Of a stretch of 64,000 nucleotides of DNA, positions 35,997-47,745 are shown piece by piece (position 1 is the first letter of the stretch; the number at the start of each line of letters is the position of its first letter). Under the pieces are notes generated by a model, which did no database searches, was not told the DNA's origin, and saw only the letters and a list, made by a program, of their open reading frames with translations. The position numbers were made by a program, and so were the translations under genes. This stretch comes from Raphanus sativus (taxonomy: Eukaryota > Streptophyta > Magnoliopsida > Brassicales > Brassicaceae), in assembly GCF_000801105.2 (NCBI RefSeq), contig NC_079518.1, forward strand, positions 15,666,800-15,730,799, read 5' to 3'.

Positions 35997-38900
35997 ATGG
36001 CTGATGGCTTCAATATTTACGAGTTACGAAGTTGGATGTATTCGCATAAAGATGATTCCGGTAGAGTGACGGATGCATTTCTAAGCGGGCTAGAGACATT
36101 CATGCACCAGGCGGGCTGTACACCGATCACGCAGGAAAGCGGTAAGATGTTCTGCCCTTGTCGGAAATGCAAGAATTCAAAATTTGCTCGTAGTGAAACT
36201 GTATGGAAGCACTTACTAAACAGAGGATTTACACCACAATATTATATTTGGTATCAACATGGGGAGGGTTATGGTGGAAATGAAGCTAGTAGTAGTAATA
36301 ATTTTGAAGCTGCTGGTAATAGTGAAGAACCGAATCATTTGCATAATGAATCTAGTTATCATCAGGAGGAGCAGATGGTAGATCATGATAGGGTTCAAGA
36401 CATGATTACTGATGCATTTTTAGAAACAACTACAACAATAGCTCATGAAACTGGAAATGTAGAAGAACCTAATTTGGATGCAAAAAGGTTTTATGAAATG
36501 TTAGATGCTGCAAATCAACCAATCTACACTGGTTGTAGAGAAGGTCTCTCTAAATTGTCTCTAGCAGCTAGGATGATGAACATTAAAACGGATCATAATT
36601 TACCTGAGAATTGCATGGATGCTTGGGCGGAGTTGTTCAAAGAGTATTTGCCAGAAGACAACGTGTCAGCTGAATCTTATTATGAGATTCAGAAATTGGT
36701 TTATAGTCTTGGGTTGCCTTCGGAGATGATAGATGTTTGCATCGACAACTGCATGATCTACTGGAAGGATGATGAGAAGTTAGAAGAGTGTCGATTCTGC
36801 AAGAAACCACGATTCAAGCCGCAAGGACGTGGGAGGAATAGGGTACCGTACCAAAGGATGTGGTACCTACCCATTAAAGACAGGTTAAAAAGATTATACC
36901 AATCGGAGAGGACTGCTGCATGGATGAGGTGGCATGCTGAACATGTCCAGAAGGATGGCGAGGTCGCTCACCCATCAGATGCAAGGGCGTGGAAACATTT
37001 CAACAAGGTATACCCAGATTTCGCTGAAAATATTCGGAATGTCTATCTTGGGTTATGCACCGATGGATTTAGTCCATTTGGTATGTCTGGGAGACAGTAT
37101 TCTTTGTGGCCAGTTATTCTTACGCCGTACAACCTGCCGCCGGATATGTGCATGGAACAAGAATTTCTATTCTTGACCATATTAATCCCTGGGCCGAAGC
37201 ATCCAAAACGGTCGTTGGATGTATTTCTTCAACCACTGATACAGGAGCTAAAGGAGTTGTGGTCAGAAGGGGTAAGAACTTATGATTGTTCCACGAAAAC
37301 CAATTTTACGATGCGAGCAGTTCTGCTGTGGACGATAAGTGACTTTCCTGCTTATGGAATGTTGTCTGGCTGGACAACTCATGGAAGGTTATCTTGTCCA
37401 TATTGTCATGGATCTACGGATGCTTTTCAACTGAAGAATGGTAGAAAGAGTTGTTGGTTTGATTGTCATCGTCGATTTCTTCCTGTTGCCCATCCTTACA
37501 GAAGAAATAAGACATTGTTTAGGAAAAACAAAGTTGTCAGAGACAGTCCTCCTCCATATCTCACAGGCCAGCAGATCGAGGAGGACATTGATTATTACGG
37601 AGCTCAGAAAACTGTGAAGCACGGAGGAAACTGGCATGTTCCTGGTAATATGCCTGATGGGTATGGAGTTTCTCACAATTGGCATAAGAAAAGTATATTT
37701 TGGGAGCTACCTTACTGGAAAGATCTTCTTTTACGCCACAACCTGGATGTGATGCATATAGAGAAGAACTTTTTTGACAACATCATGAATACAATACTGA
37801 ACGTCCCAGGGAAGACAAAAGATAACAAAAAGTCAAGGATGGACTTACCCGATATTTGCTCAAGAAGTGAGTTACATATCAAGAGCAATGGAAATGTTCC
37901 TGTTCCCATCTTTCGATTGTTATCAGAAGCGAAGTCAACTTTGTTTGACTGGGTTGCATCAGAAGTGAAGTTTCCTGATGGTTACGTTTCAAATCTGTCA
38001 AGATGTGTTGAACGAGGTCAAAAGTTTTCAGGAATGAAGAGTCATGATTGTCATGTGTTTATGCAACGACTACTTCCATTCGCTTTTGCTGAGCTCCTTC
38101 CAACAAATGTACATGAAGCACTTGCAGGTAAATATTAATTAATAATATACATATATATATATATATATACTATGAAATGTTACTAATTTGGGTTATATTT
38201 GCAATATGCAGCGATCGGAGCTTTCTTCAGAGACCTTAGCACACGTACGTTCAAGGAAGAAGTCATCGAACAACTTCATGAGAACATCCCGATCATAGTG
38301 TGCAACCTAGAGAAGATATTTCCTCCATCATTTTTTGACGTCATGGAACATCTAGTTGTCCACCTCCCGTACGAAGCATTACTTCGCGGACCTGTTCACA
38401 ATGGATGGATGTATCCATATGAGCGCTCTATGAAACATTTGAAGGGGAAAGCAAGAAATCTTGCAAAGGTGGAAGGTTCGATTGTGGCTGGAAGTTTGAC
38501 AGCAGAAACATCTAACTTCACATCATACTACTTTGCTTCAACGGTTCGTACGAGGAAAAGAGTTCCTAGAAGATATGATGATGGTGGAGTACCGCAATCT
38601 TATGCAGTAGACGGTGTTCCTGACATTTTCTGCCAAATTGGACGGTTTGGTGGTAAACTGAGAGAAGTATGGTGGTCCAGTGATGAGGATAAGCATAGTG
38701 CCCACACTTATATTCTGCTCAACTGCGAGGATGCTGTGATGCGTTCTTTTGAAAGGTAAATAATATTCGTGTGTATTATATGATATGATGTTAATTAATT
38801 ATATGATATGATGCATTTGTTTAATTTGCAGCTTGTTTGTATCTCAAGTTGAAGAAGCAATACCAGGAATATCCGGAACCGAGGTGGATGCAAGGAAAGA

Positions 38901-39690
38901 TAAGCACTTTGTCAAGTGGTTAAAAGGACAGGTAATATTAACATATTAAGTAATCTTTGGTACTATTATTGATAATGTAAAATTCTAATAGTGATGTATT
39001 AATTTGTAGGTTGATTATGACGATCCATATTATCCTGTATGGTTTCATGATTTGATCCAAGGTCCAGTAGCAAAGGTCACCACATCATCTATGTACTTCA
39101 CACGAGGTTTCACTTTTCATACATATGAGTATGGGAGACGTCGGGCAACAAGCAACTACGGGATATGTGTGAAAGGTGAAACAGACTTTTACGGGATCTT
39201 GCAAGAGATTATTGAAGTGGAATTTCCAGGGTTGTTGAAGCTAAAATGTGTCCTCTTCAAATGCGAGTGGTTCGACCCGGTGGAGAACCGTGGTGTTCGG
39301 TTTAACAAATTTGGTGTTGTGGATATCCATTCTGGGAGAAGATATAACAAATTCGAGCCTTTCATCTTAGCTTCCCAAGCCGAACAAGTTAGCTTCCTTC
39401 CATACCCTCGCCTTCGAAGTTCTGGGATAAATTGGTTAACTGCTATCAAAATAACACCTCGTGGACGGATTGTTGCTGGAGAAGAACCACCTTTGCAAGA
39501 AGAAGATGCAATCAATGAAGTTGAGGTACCTGATCAACAAACTGATGAAATTCTTTTGATCGACCCGGATAACCGTCAATATGAAGATCTTCCCGAAGAT
39601 GTGACGGATGAAGCACGTGAAGATGAGTTCGATAGAAGCGATGATGATCATTGTAGTGATGTTGATGAGAACTCAAACGATTCTTCATGA
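35997..39690 (+). CDS. CACTA transposase (TNP2/TNPD-like)
   Basis: Exons 35997-38127, 38212-38755, 38832-38931 and 39010-39690 total 3,456 nt and give 1,151 aa with no break. In order, it has an N-terminal transposase-associated domain (about 1-80, MFCPCRKCKNSK), then the Transposase_21 domain (about 320-600, NLPPDMCMEQEF to RHNLDVMHIEKNFFDNI). DUF4218 follows at about 690-830 (LPFAFAELLPTNVHEALA, HNGWMYPYERSMKHLKGK). DUF4216 lies at about 935-1050 (GRRATSNYGICVKG, FKCEWFDP). The acidic tail is DEFDRSDDDHCSDVDENSND. The domain order is that of En/Spm TNPD, which binds the ends and cuts. The start is the first ATG after a TATATATAT box near 35921. It is the upstream gene of the element, with the TNP1-type gene 0.8 kb downstream. 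Confidence 0.93.
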
Positions 39691-39895
39691 TGTAAAATAT
39701 GTAACAAATGTTGATTTTTATTAGAAGATCTTTTTTTCATATGTGTATCAAATTCTATTTTATATAATATGCATTTAAAAAAAAAATTGGAGTTTATGGT
39801 TTCAGTTGGAAAAAGAGGTTGAATGTGTAGAAGATATGATAGTATAGATATGTAAGTTTGGGGTTTAGGGATTTTGATTTTCGGGGTTTCACATA

Positions 39896-40235
39896 TATCG
39901 TTGTAATTTCGTTGTAAAAAAAAACGCGGGCCTGGTAATTTCCTCGTAAAGTTTAGTTTCGTCGTAACTTCGTTGTAAACCATGAATCGGGGTTTAGGGA
40001 TTTGATTTGTGGTTTCAAAGATTCGTTGTAAACACGTCGTAAACAAAAAAAGCGGGCCTGGTACTTTCGTCGTAATTCATTAAAGCACGTGTTCTCGTAA
40101 ATTCGTCGTAAACTGAAACACGGGCCTGGTAAATTCCACGTAAACCCAAAAACGCGGGCCTGGTACTTTCGTCGTAAACCCAAAAACGCGGGCCTGGTAT
40201 ATTCCTCGTAAATTTACGACGAATTTACGAGGAAC
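39896..40235. repeat. Internal cluster of CACTA motifs between the two genes
   Basis: Five copies of a (G)CGGGCCTGGTA word lie at about 39926, 40052, 40123, 40156 and 40191. Each is followed by a TTCGTCGTAAA/TTCCTCGTAAA motif. These are the same motifs as at the element ends, but here in the interior, directly before the leader of the second gene. Confidence 0.8.
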
Positions 40236-40502
40236 GTGTTTTCTTTATATATGCAACGCCTCTGAACGAGGCTTCCTCGTTCATTCCTCACAAATCTCCT
40301 TCTCTCTCTAAGGTAACTCCTCTCTCTCTCTCTCTAGTTAGTTTTTTTTTTATAATTAGTTTAGGTGGTTAGTATAGGGAATTAGTTTAGAGAATTAGTT
40401 TAGGGAATTAGTTTAGGTGGTTAGTATAGAGAATTTTTATTAAAAATAATTAATTAATAGTGTTGTGATTTTTAATTATTTTTTTTTTTAATAATGTAGA
40501 TC

Positions 40503-42169
40503 ATGGCTCCTAGGAAAAAACCACCACCGACTTATCATGAGATGTTTGGCGACGGTGTCGGGACGTCTTCTTCTTCCGGCGGCCGAGCATCTTCTGATGC
40601 CGTTCCGGACTCTCAGACATCTCAGAGAGTTTGGAGTCCTCCTCCCGCACCTCACATGGCTCCACCTCCGCCACCAGCAGCTCAGATGGCTCCACCTCCT
40701 CCACCAGCAGCTCCGCAGGAGCCCATTCCAGGGGTAGATGTTCATCCAGACTTGCGGGTGCCTCCTCATGCACCATACGCAAGATATACAGTGGAGGATT
40801 TGCTTTCCGCGCCTGGACGGGAGGGTATGGACGTTTTGGACCCCGATAGACCGCCGGGTACTTATTGGTAAGTAAATTTATAATTTAAAAATTTCAAATC
40901 ATTTTTATATATTTTATTAACAAGTTGGTTCAATTTGCAGGTTTGGGGCCAACAACCGTGTTTCCCGGAGCGTTTCAAAGACGATGAAGGGATACCTCGA
41001 CGGAGCTTATCCAAACTGGAGCTTGACTCCAGATCACGTCAAGACCACTTGGTTTAAACAGTTTGCGGTAATTTTTCAATTTTCTTTTTTATATTTAATT
41101 TTATTATTTTTATTAATTATTAATAATTAATTATTAATGGTTTCATAATTTTGTTTGTTTCAGCAAAGGTGGAATTGGTCCTTAGGAATCACCGAAATGG
41201 TGAAGAAGGAGTTCGAGGCAAAGGCGAAGACTCACCTTACCAACACGGTCTCGGATTGGAAGGATAAGTGGGAGATCTACGGCTATGACGGGAAGCCCAC
41301 TGGGGTCACCAAGGATGTCTGGGATGGCCTCATCGCCTTTTGGAAGCTACCCAGCTCAATCCGGAAGGCCAACTCCTGCTCCGCTTCCCGTAGGACCAAG
41401 GATAAAGACGGGAATTTGCCTATGCTTCATACCACCGGGCAAAAACCTCATGCCGGGATCCGTCTCGACGCTGTAAGTTTTAGTTGTAATATTTATTTTA
41501 TTAATAAATTTGAATTTCAATATTTAATATTTTATTATTGGTTTTTGTAGTTTGAGAAGACCGGAGTCATGCCATCTTTGTCCGACCTCTTCAAGATGAC
41601 TCACGCCAAACCGGACGGGACTTTTGTTGATCCTGCATCTGAGAAGCTCTTCAACACTGTGGTTGCTCGGGTTGATGAGCGGGAGACGCAACTTACCCAG
41701 CAGTCTCCGGATGGATTACCCGTCAAATTGACGACGGAAGAGGTCGACAGGATCTTCGAGGAGGTAAAATTTAAAAGCTTTTGTTTAAATTAATTTTACT
41801 ATTTCAACAATATTAACTATTTAATATTATTTTTTGTAGGTCGCTCCAAGAAAGAAGGGCCGGACGGTGGGAATCGGTTCTGTAAACGAAGTCGCAAGGG
41901 CGACTTCGTCTTACTCTTCTAGACGGGCCCAAGAGACTTCTCAGATGCAGGCTCGATTGGATACCCAGCAGGAACGTTTAGACTCTCTCGAGAACCTGTT
42001 GGATATTATGGCGATGGGGAACCCGAACATGCAGAGAGCGTTGGCGGCCAGACGAGAAGCTCTCAGGATGCAACAACGGGATCCCGAATCTACCGATCCA
42101 GTGGGAGCGGGAACGAGCGGAGAGGGACCGAGCGGGACCGGCTACTTTGATGATGTATCGCTCCCGTAG
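40503..42169 (+). CDS. CACTA accessory protein (Transposase_24, TNP1/TNPA-like)
   Basis: Exons 40503-40867, 40941-41067, 41164-41472, 41551-41763 and 41840-42169 total 1,344 nt, or 447 aa, all in frame. A proline-rich N-terminal part (PPPPPAAQMAPPPPP) precedes the Transposase_24 (Ptta/En/Spm) region. This region includes WFGANNRVSRSVSKTMKGYL, WNWSLGITEMVKKEFE and the pattern WK...DVWDGLIAFWKLPSS. A coiled-coil segment (SQMQARLDTQQERLDSLENLL) lies near residues 350-400. In En/Spm the second product binds the subterminal repeats and supports excision. I infer that role here from position and family. The intact frame and conserved splice sites suggest recent activity. Confidence 0.9.
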
Positions 42170-42354
42170 ATTTTTATTTTTATAATTTTGTTTTGTAAAA
42201 TATTAAAACTTAAATTTTATTTATGGAATATTTATTTTCTAAACAATTGTTTTTTATTATTTGAAATTTTAATTTTTATAATTTCCAAATTTATTATAAA
42301 TAAAAATAAAATAATAAATGAAATTAATATAATTAATATAATAAATAAAATAAC

Positions 42355-42740
42355 GATGTGAATTCGTCGTAAAGTTTACAACGAATTTACATTGAAGTAC
42401 ACGTAAATACGATGTAAACAATTACATCGAGTTTACAACGAAGGAGATGTAAAGTCGTCGTAAATTTTACAACGAATTTACATCGAATAATTACATCGAA
42501 TTTACATCGAAATCTTTACAACTGCTTTACGACGAATCTTTACGAGTTAGTTACAACGAGTGTTTACGTGGACATTACGACGAATGCTTTCATTCGCCTT
42601 TACGACGAATTCATTAACTCGTAACCGTTACGTGGCGTTTACGACGAATCTTCTTTTACGACGGACGAATAACAACGAATCGTTTTTCGAGGTAAATTCG
42701 TCGTAATCCCCCTTTTACAACGAATTTACAACGAATATCG
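42355..42740. repeat. Right subterminal repeats of the CACTA element
   Basis: Dense TTACGACGAA / TACAACGAATTTACA / TACATCGAA motifs, the inverse of those at the left end. Confidence 0.85.
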
Positions 42741-42773
42741 CCCTGGTAAATAATATGTTTTCTTGTAGTGTAT

Positions 42774-43377
42774 GTCTTATGATTTATGAATCTAATTGTA
42801 TATGTAAAATTACTGAATTCTTTTTTTAATTTTTGTTTATATGATTCCAAAAAAAATGCATATTGATGACAAGAATCCTAAATTGATGGTTCTTATGTTA
42901 GTTGTTTTTAGGGTGGTCACTTATTATTTGTTTTTCTTTAATTTTTTTTAAAATAAACATGATGTTTTGCTTTCATTGTTAAGCTAATTTTTAATATAAT
43001 CTCTGTTCGTCGTTACTTTAATAAACAGATATAACTGATCAGTACTTATATGTACACAAGTCACTAATTAAGTCGATTCTAATATGTCACAAACGTCAGC
43101 TTTATCTTAGACAATTTTCTCTAATAATACAATTTTACTGATTCTAATAATGTGAAAAAGCTGGACTTCAATATTAAATTTATTCAGATTTTGGGTTGTT
43201 AAATTTTTTAACCCAACTAATTTATTAAAAATTATTCTCGCACCCATAATTAAAACCCCGTATTGCAATCTATGTGAATGAATAATTTTATTCAACAACA
43301 AAACTAACAATTTTGGTTTATTAAATTTCTATATTAATCTCACCCGCGCTCTGCGCAAGGCGCGGGTCATATCCTAG
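42774..43377 (+). mobile_element. Flank of the CACTA insertion ending in a Helitron 3' terminus
   Basis: At 43341-43377 there is a GC hairpin (CCCGCGCTCTGCGCAAGGCGCGGG, read as arms CCCGCGC/GCGCGGG), then TCATAT and CTAG|T. The matching 5' end was not found and may lie left of the CACTA element, in which case CACTA is nested in this Helitron. Confidence 0.45.
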
Positions 43378-44100
43378 TTAGTATTATTTGTTTGAGAATT
43401 ATGTAAATCTTAAGATTGTGAACAGTAATAATGAAATCCAGAGTAGTTCGGATTCACTCGTTGTCTTTTACTTTCAGATCTGATTGAGAACTTCTTTCGT
43501 CTTGCTCCACCTTGACATTTCTTGTTGTCTCTCTGATATCGCAGAGCACCTTTATTGGCACTTCTTAAGGCATTTCTTAGGTAATTAATCGCGAAATTTA
43601 AATCAAAAATGCTTAAAAACGGAACAGACGTATGTTAAATAAGAAGTGTTTTATGTTGGTTCTTAAGGACACGTGTTGTGTTTTGCGGGCTTTGTGTTCT
43701 TCTCTCTCTCTCGAAGCATTCTGTGTCTCTCTCTTTCGCTCTGTTTCGTCGAAAGCACCGCGTCTCTCCATCTCTCCTTGACTAATCCGCTGGGTGATTT
43801 CTTCATCTCTTCCTTAGGTACTCTCTTCCTTGTTGATCTGTGCATTTAACATTCGTTTGATTTTCTGGGTTTTGTTGAATTCAGTTAGAAAAAAGTTTCT
43901 GGAATTGAATTTGATCGATTTAGCACTTGGGTAATATAATTATTGGTCTATTGATTCGAGAGCTTTAAGAAAGTTGGAAACTTGCAATTGCAGTTCTTCA
44001 TCTGGGTAGATCTAGATCCCGATCCCGAGTATCATGTTGAGAACAGAGCATCTGGTTTACATTTGAGTAAGCTTTAGTTACTGTTTGTTACTTGATGCAG
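43378..44100 (+). other. Possible 5' leader and introns of a transporter gene fragment
   Basis: CT-rich leader-like DNA lies at 43680-43815, with a probable donor near 43817. It is followed by intron-like T-rich DNA and a short leader exon near 43995. The arrangement suggests a captured or duplicated gene start. No coding exon is recognised before 44101. Confidence 0.35.
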
Positions 44101-44210
44101 TTTAATCGATCGCAGCTGTTTCATATGGCATTGCTTCAATGGCTATGGTCTTTATCAACAAAGCTGTTATCATGCAGTATCCACACTCCATGACTGTTCT
44201 TACTCTACAG
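44101..44210 (+). pseudogene. Nucleotide-sugar transporter exon fragment
   Basis: Between a TTGATGCAG acceptor and a CTACAG|GTAATG donor, one frame reads AAVSYGIASMAMVFINKAVI, then MQYPHSMTVLTLQ. This is the first membrane segment of plant drug/metabolite-transporter-type nucleotide-sugar transporters; I recall it most closely from the UDP-GlcNAc/UDP-GalNAc transporter group. A TAA near the start of the exon in this frame and the absence of further exons make it a fragment. A 22-bp part (AGCTGTTATCATGCAGTATC...) is repeated at 44281, where the downstream MULE inserted. Confidence 0.55.
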
Positions 44211-44559
44211 GTAATGACTCCTTGTTCTTGTCTGTCTTGTGCTTTGTTTAAAGTCTCGGTTTTTATTGTGCTGGTGGAGGAGCTGTTATCATGCAGTATC
44301 CAGGAAAAACGGCCGATTAGTACCTGAACTAAGTCTATATTGCCTAATCAATACCCAGACTTTTTGACTGTGCGTATTTGTACCTGAACTAACAAATATT
44401 TGAAATTGATACCTCAACTTATAAAAAACGTCTTTTACGTACCTACGACCGACACTGTGTCGAACCCGGGTTGGATACAAATATAGAGTCTTAACTAACC
44501 ACTTGTGCCGCAGAAGATATATTGTTATCTTCTATAACCATGACTATATAATGTTTGAT

Positions 44560-44914
44560 AAATGAAAAACCAAAAAAAGGGAAGAAGGTAACCAACCATG
44601 GACTATACAGATGTGGTTGGATGGGACATAACTCACTGAAATGCATTAATGGAGGTGTTCCATACAAGCCTAGGAAGCCAAAGAAGGCTAAGACTAAAAC
44701 CACAAGTGGCATGGACAGTGAAGAAGGACCAAGCCAACAAAGGCAACAAAGCCAAACTTATGTTTTTAGTTCCTTATTTCCAGGTTGCTTTAAAATGTCG
44801 CTAGGATGTTTTAGCAAGGTTTGGAGTGTTATTGCTATCGGATTGTGTAGGTTTTTGGCTCTATTACTGCTATGTAATGACGTCTATGGTACTTTGATAA
44901 TACTTTTGGACTAG
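44560..44914 (+). pseudogene. Remnant of mudrA-like transposase C-terminus
   Basis: The frame reads KPKKGKKVTNHGLYRCGWMGHNSLKC (given as KPKKGKK, then YRCGWMGHNSLKC). It then reads KPKKAKTKTTSGMDSEEGPS. This resembles the zinc-knuckle and basic tail at the C-terminus of MULE transposases, with the first cysteine of the knuckle replaced. Nothing of the catalytic domain remains. It directly follows the left terminal repeat. Confidence 0.55.
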
Positions 44915-44934
44915 AATGAATGTAATGATGCTTA

Positions 44935-47061
44935 TCAATACTATTAAAACAGAAGGCCATTTTTTGAGGTGTCCTTCTGTTTCAATAATATTTACAAATC
45001 TGTGCCACTGGAATATTTTAAACCTATGATTTTTATTAAATTCTGTTTTTTCTAATTTTTCTTTTATTTTTCTCGCAACGACAATTAGGTTTCTCCGTTA
45101 TGATCTGAATTCCAAGGATCGTATGTTTGAGAAAGATGCGATCGATTTGTCTTCTTTTACAAATCGATGAAAGGAAATAACATCAAGAATCAAAAACGGC
45201 TGTTTCCAAGGAAAGGAGTGATACAGATCAAGATGTTGATTTCGATTTCAGGGCATCTTACTATGGATTCATGCATTGTTGCCATAGAACCATCAAGGAA
45301 GTTTTCATTGTTTGATGTTATGGATCCAGAAAGGTTTTGATTGGATTTTCAAACTTTGGTTTACATTTTGACTGGTTTTTATTGCCTCATTATGCAGATA
45401 TTGGGGATTTGATCTTCGCAGGATTTGGTTATTTTCGAAGTTCTGTATTTGGAACAGAGGTCTTCACACTCTGTATTTGCCAGAAAGGGCCAAAGCCGCA
45501 GGTCTCAACTATCTGCAAAAGTCTGTGCTTCTTCCTCGATCATCAGTCATGATGAACTTTTTTTTTCAGTCCGTGGTTTAAGGTTACCTTTGACTTTGCT
45601 ATTCATAATTTATTTGAACAAGATGTTATTGGGTATTTTTCAAGTTGGTGAGGGGTGAAAGTTCATGTTCTTCATTTTCTAGGTTGAGATCGTTTGCAAA
45701 GTTTTTATAAATTGTATTCTGTTTTGGTGGTGATAGTAACAGAGCTACTGAAACTACGTTACGGAAACATTCAGAGTTCACTACTGGAACAAGAATGGTA
45801 CATATTTAATTGCTAGAAGTCATAAAGATTGGGTTTCTTTGATACAAAGTCAAAATCCATGAGCTTTAGTTTGGATCTGGCTATTTTTGGGAAATAATGA
45901 TGTAGATTTGACGATGTATCAGGATTGTACTCTGGTAAAACACAAATGGTGTTTAAATGTTTCAATACGAGTCTGGGTTCTCTAAAGGAATCATACAAGG
46001 TCGGTTATGGTTATGGGTTGTTGTTTTAGAATGGAACATATGTATATTGTAGTTGCTCGGAATAATATAGTTCTGGAGTGGTTTATCTGTAGGGAATCTC
46101 AGTATGTAAGTTATTGGAGTTGTCACGTTAAGGTCTGCTCTAGGTTACGGCCTTTTGGCCTTTATTTATCAAACTATACACTTGGTCTTTTTGAGTGCTC
46201 ATATATGGTTCTGGATGGGTTTATAAAGCTTCCAGTTTCATTCATTCTGTCAAGTTAAATACACTCTAAGAAGTGCTTAAGCCAAAACCACCACAGGAAA
46301 GAAGGAGTTCATTGAGATGGGAAATGAGTCGGTTGCTCTCTGGTCTACTTTAAAAAATTTCAAGCAATTTGGTAAATGGTGGTTGCAGAGTACTATAATA
46401 GCTATCTGATGCTATAGCTCACTCTAATCTAATCTTATTTTTCATTGTAGTCAAGTAGTTATCTTTTCACTGGAGTCAAGTCGCTTTTTGATTGGTACTG
46501 AAATTACATATTTAAATTATTGGTTTGTTTTGACCAAAACGAAAAAAACAAACTAAAATTATGATCCGACCTCAACTTTCAAACCATATCTTATTTAAGT
46601 TTCAAATATTATTTTATTCAAATTAAAATATATAACTGTATATAAATTTTGATAATATATAAAAAGTTTATTATAAATATATTTTATATATTTTATAATA
46701 ACTAAATTAAAGAATTATGGTTTAAAAAATATAATCTGCGGATAACCGCAAAATTAAGTAGAGCGGGTACAAAATTATTTGTTTGCGGGTTGTACATGTC
46801 AAATTTTTTGACCAAAACAAAATTGAAATCCGCGGGTTGGCGGGTCAGCGGGCCGGGTTCGATCCACGATCCATCCCTAACCGAACATATACCAGATCAA
46901 TTTTTAAATTGCCATTATTTAATAAAATATATTTTGATTAAGATTTACAAATAAATATGATTACAAAAAACATACGAATATAATTACAAAGAAAACATAA
47001 ATATAAAACCCTAATTTTTTAAAAAATATACCCGTCCTTTTAAGGACGGGTCAAAATCTAG
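44935..47061 (+). mobile_element. Helitron nested in the MULE
   Basis: The 5' end is TCAATACTATTAAAACAGAAGG after an A (44934). The 3' end has a hairpin (CCCGTCCTTTTAAGGACGGG) followed by TCAAAAT and CTAG at 47058-47061, then T. The target is A|T with no duplication, as Helitrons do. The interior has exon-like text between about 45060 and 46260, including a 71-codon frame at 45337, but I recognise no family. No Rep/helicase gene is present, so it is non-autonomous, probably carrying unidentified host fragments. Confidence 0.75.
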
Positions 47062-47677
47062 TTGCTAATTAAAATATTGTTAAGATTTCTTATGTTTAAA
47101 TTTCTAAAATCATAGTTGAACATGTCTTTAAAACTAAATTCAGAAACACATAATATAATAAAATATTTTATCTAATTAAGTGTTTACCAAACATTATATA
47201 GTTATGGTTATAGATGATAACAATATATCTTCCGCGGCACAAGTGGTTAGTAAAGACACTATATTTGTATCCAACCCGGGTTCGATACTAGGTTCTGTTT
47301 TATTTTATTTTTTCATTTTTTAAACGACGTCGTTTTCTTAAACTAACTTGATTATTATAAAAATAATTCCACATCATTATAATGACCGATTAGTTTACCG
47401 ATTACCTAACACAGTGTCGGTCGTAGGTACGTAAAAGACGTTTTTTATAAGTTGAGGTATCAATTTCAAATATTTGTTAGTTCAGATACAAATACGCACA
47501 GTCAAAAAGTCTGGGTATTGATTAGGTAATATAAACCTAGTTCAGGTACTAATCGGCCGTTTTTCCCAGTATCCACAACTGGTACCAATGTTGGTATTAG
47601 AGTTAGTGAGTTTGATGTACGTAATTTGTTAAGTGATGTCTTTTGTTTAGCCAGCTAACTTTGTTCTCTGGCTGTAG

Positions 47678-47745
47678 GTATGTGGCAGTTGTATGGCCTG
47701 ATGTCCTGTACTTCTCTATCTACAAGGTTAGTGACTGGTCCACTG
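47678..47745 (+). pseudogene. Possible WD40 protein fragment
   Basis: After a CTGTAG acceptor the frame reads YVAVVWPDVLYFSIYKVSDWS. I recall a very similar stretch in a plant WD40-repeat protein of the TSET complex group (TWD40-1-like, At3g50590). Only this piece is recognisable. Around it, an intron-like block of about 135 bp (GTCTTTTGTTTAGCCAGCTAAC...) is repeated at 47638 and 47780. With the transporter exon on the other side of the MULE it forms a mosaic of unrelated gene pieces. Confidence 0.4.

Larger units (their letters stand above)
35365..42770 (+). mobile_element. Complete CACTA (En/Spm) transposon
   Basis: The terminal inverted repeat CACTACAAGAAAAC starts at 35365 and its exact inverse ends at 42770. 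A TAT duplication lies at 35362-35364 and 42771-42773. The length is 7,406 bp. It contains a TNP2/TNPD-type transposase gene and a Transposase_24-type gene, both on + and both open. The subterminal regions (about 35385-35890 and 42355-42740) are packed with TTCGTCGTAAA / TTCGTTGTAAA motifs in both orientations, as expected for binding sites of the TNPA-like protein. The intact frames, terminal repeats and target duplication make it a candidate autonomous element. Confidence 0.95.
44303..47566. mobile_element. MULE with about 155-bp terminal inverted repeats and 9-bp target duplication
   Basis: It starts GGAAAAACGGCCGATTAG and ends with the inverse. The first 155 or so bases of both ends match with only a few differences. 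Homology continues past a roughly 140-bp insertion present only in the right arm (about 47290-47410). The 9-bp duplication CAGTATCCA lies at 44294-44302 and 47567-47575, the hallmark of Mutator-like elements. The only transposase trace is a zinc-knuckle fragment next to the left end. A 2.1-kb Helitron sits inside. The element is therefore non-autonomous. Confidence 0.9.
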
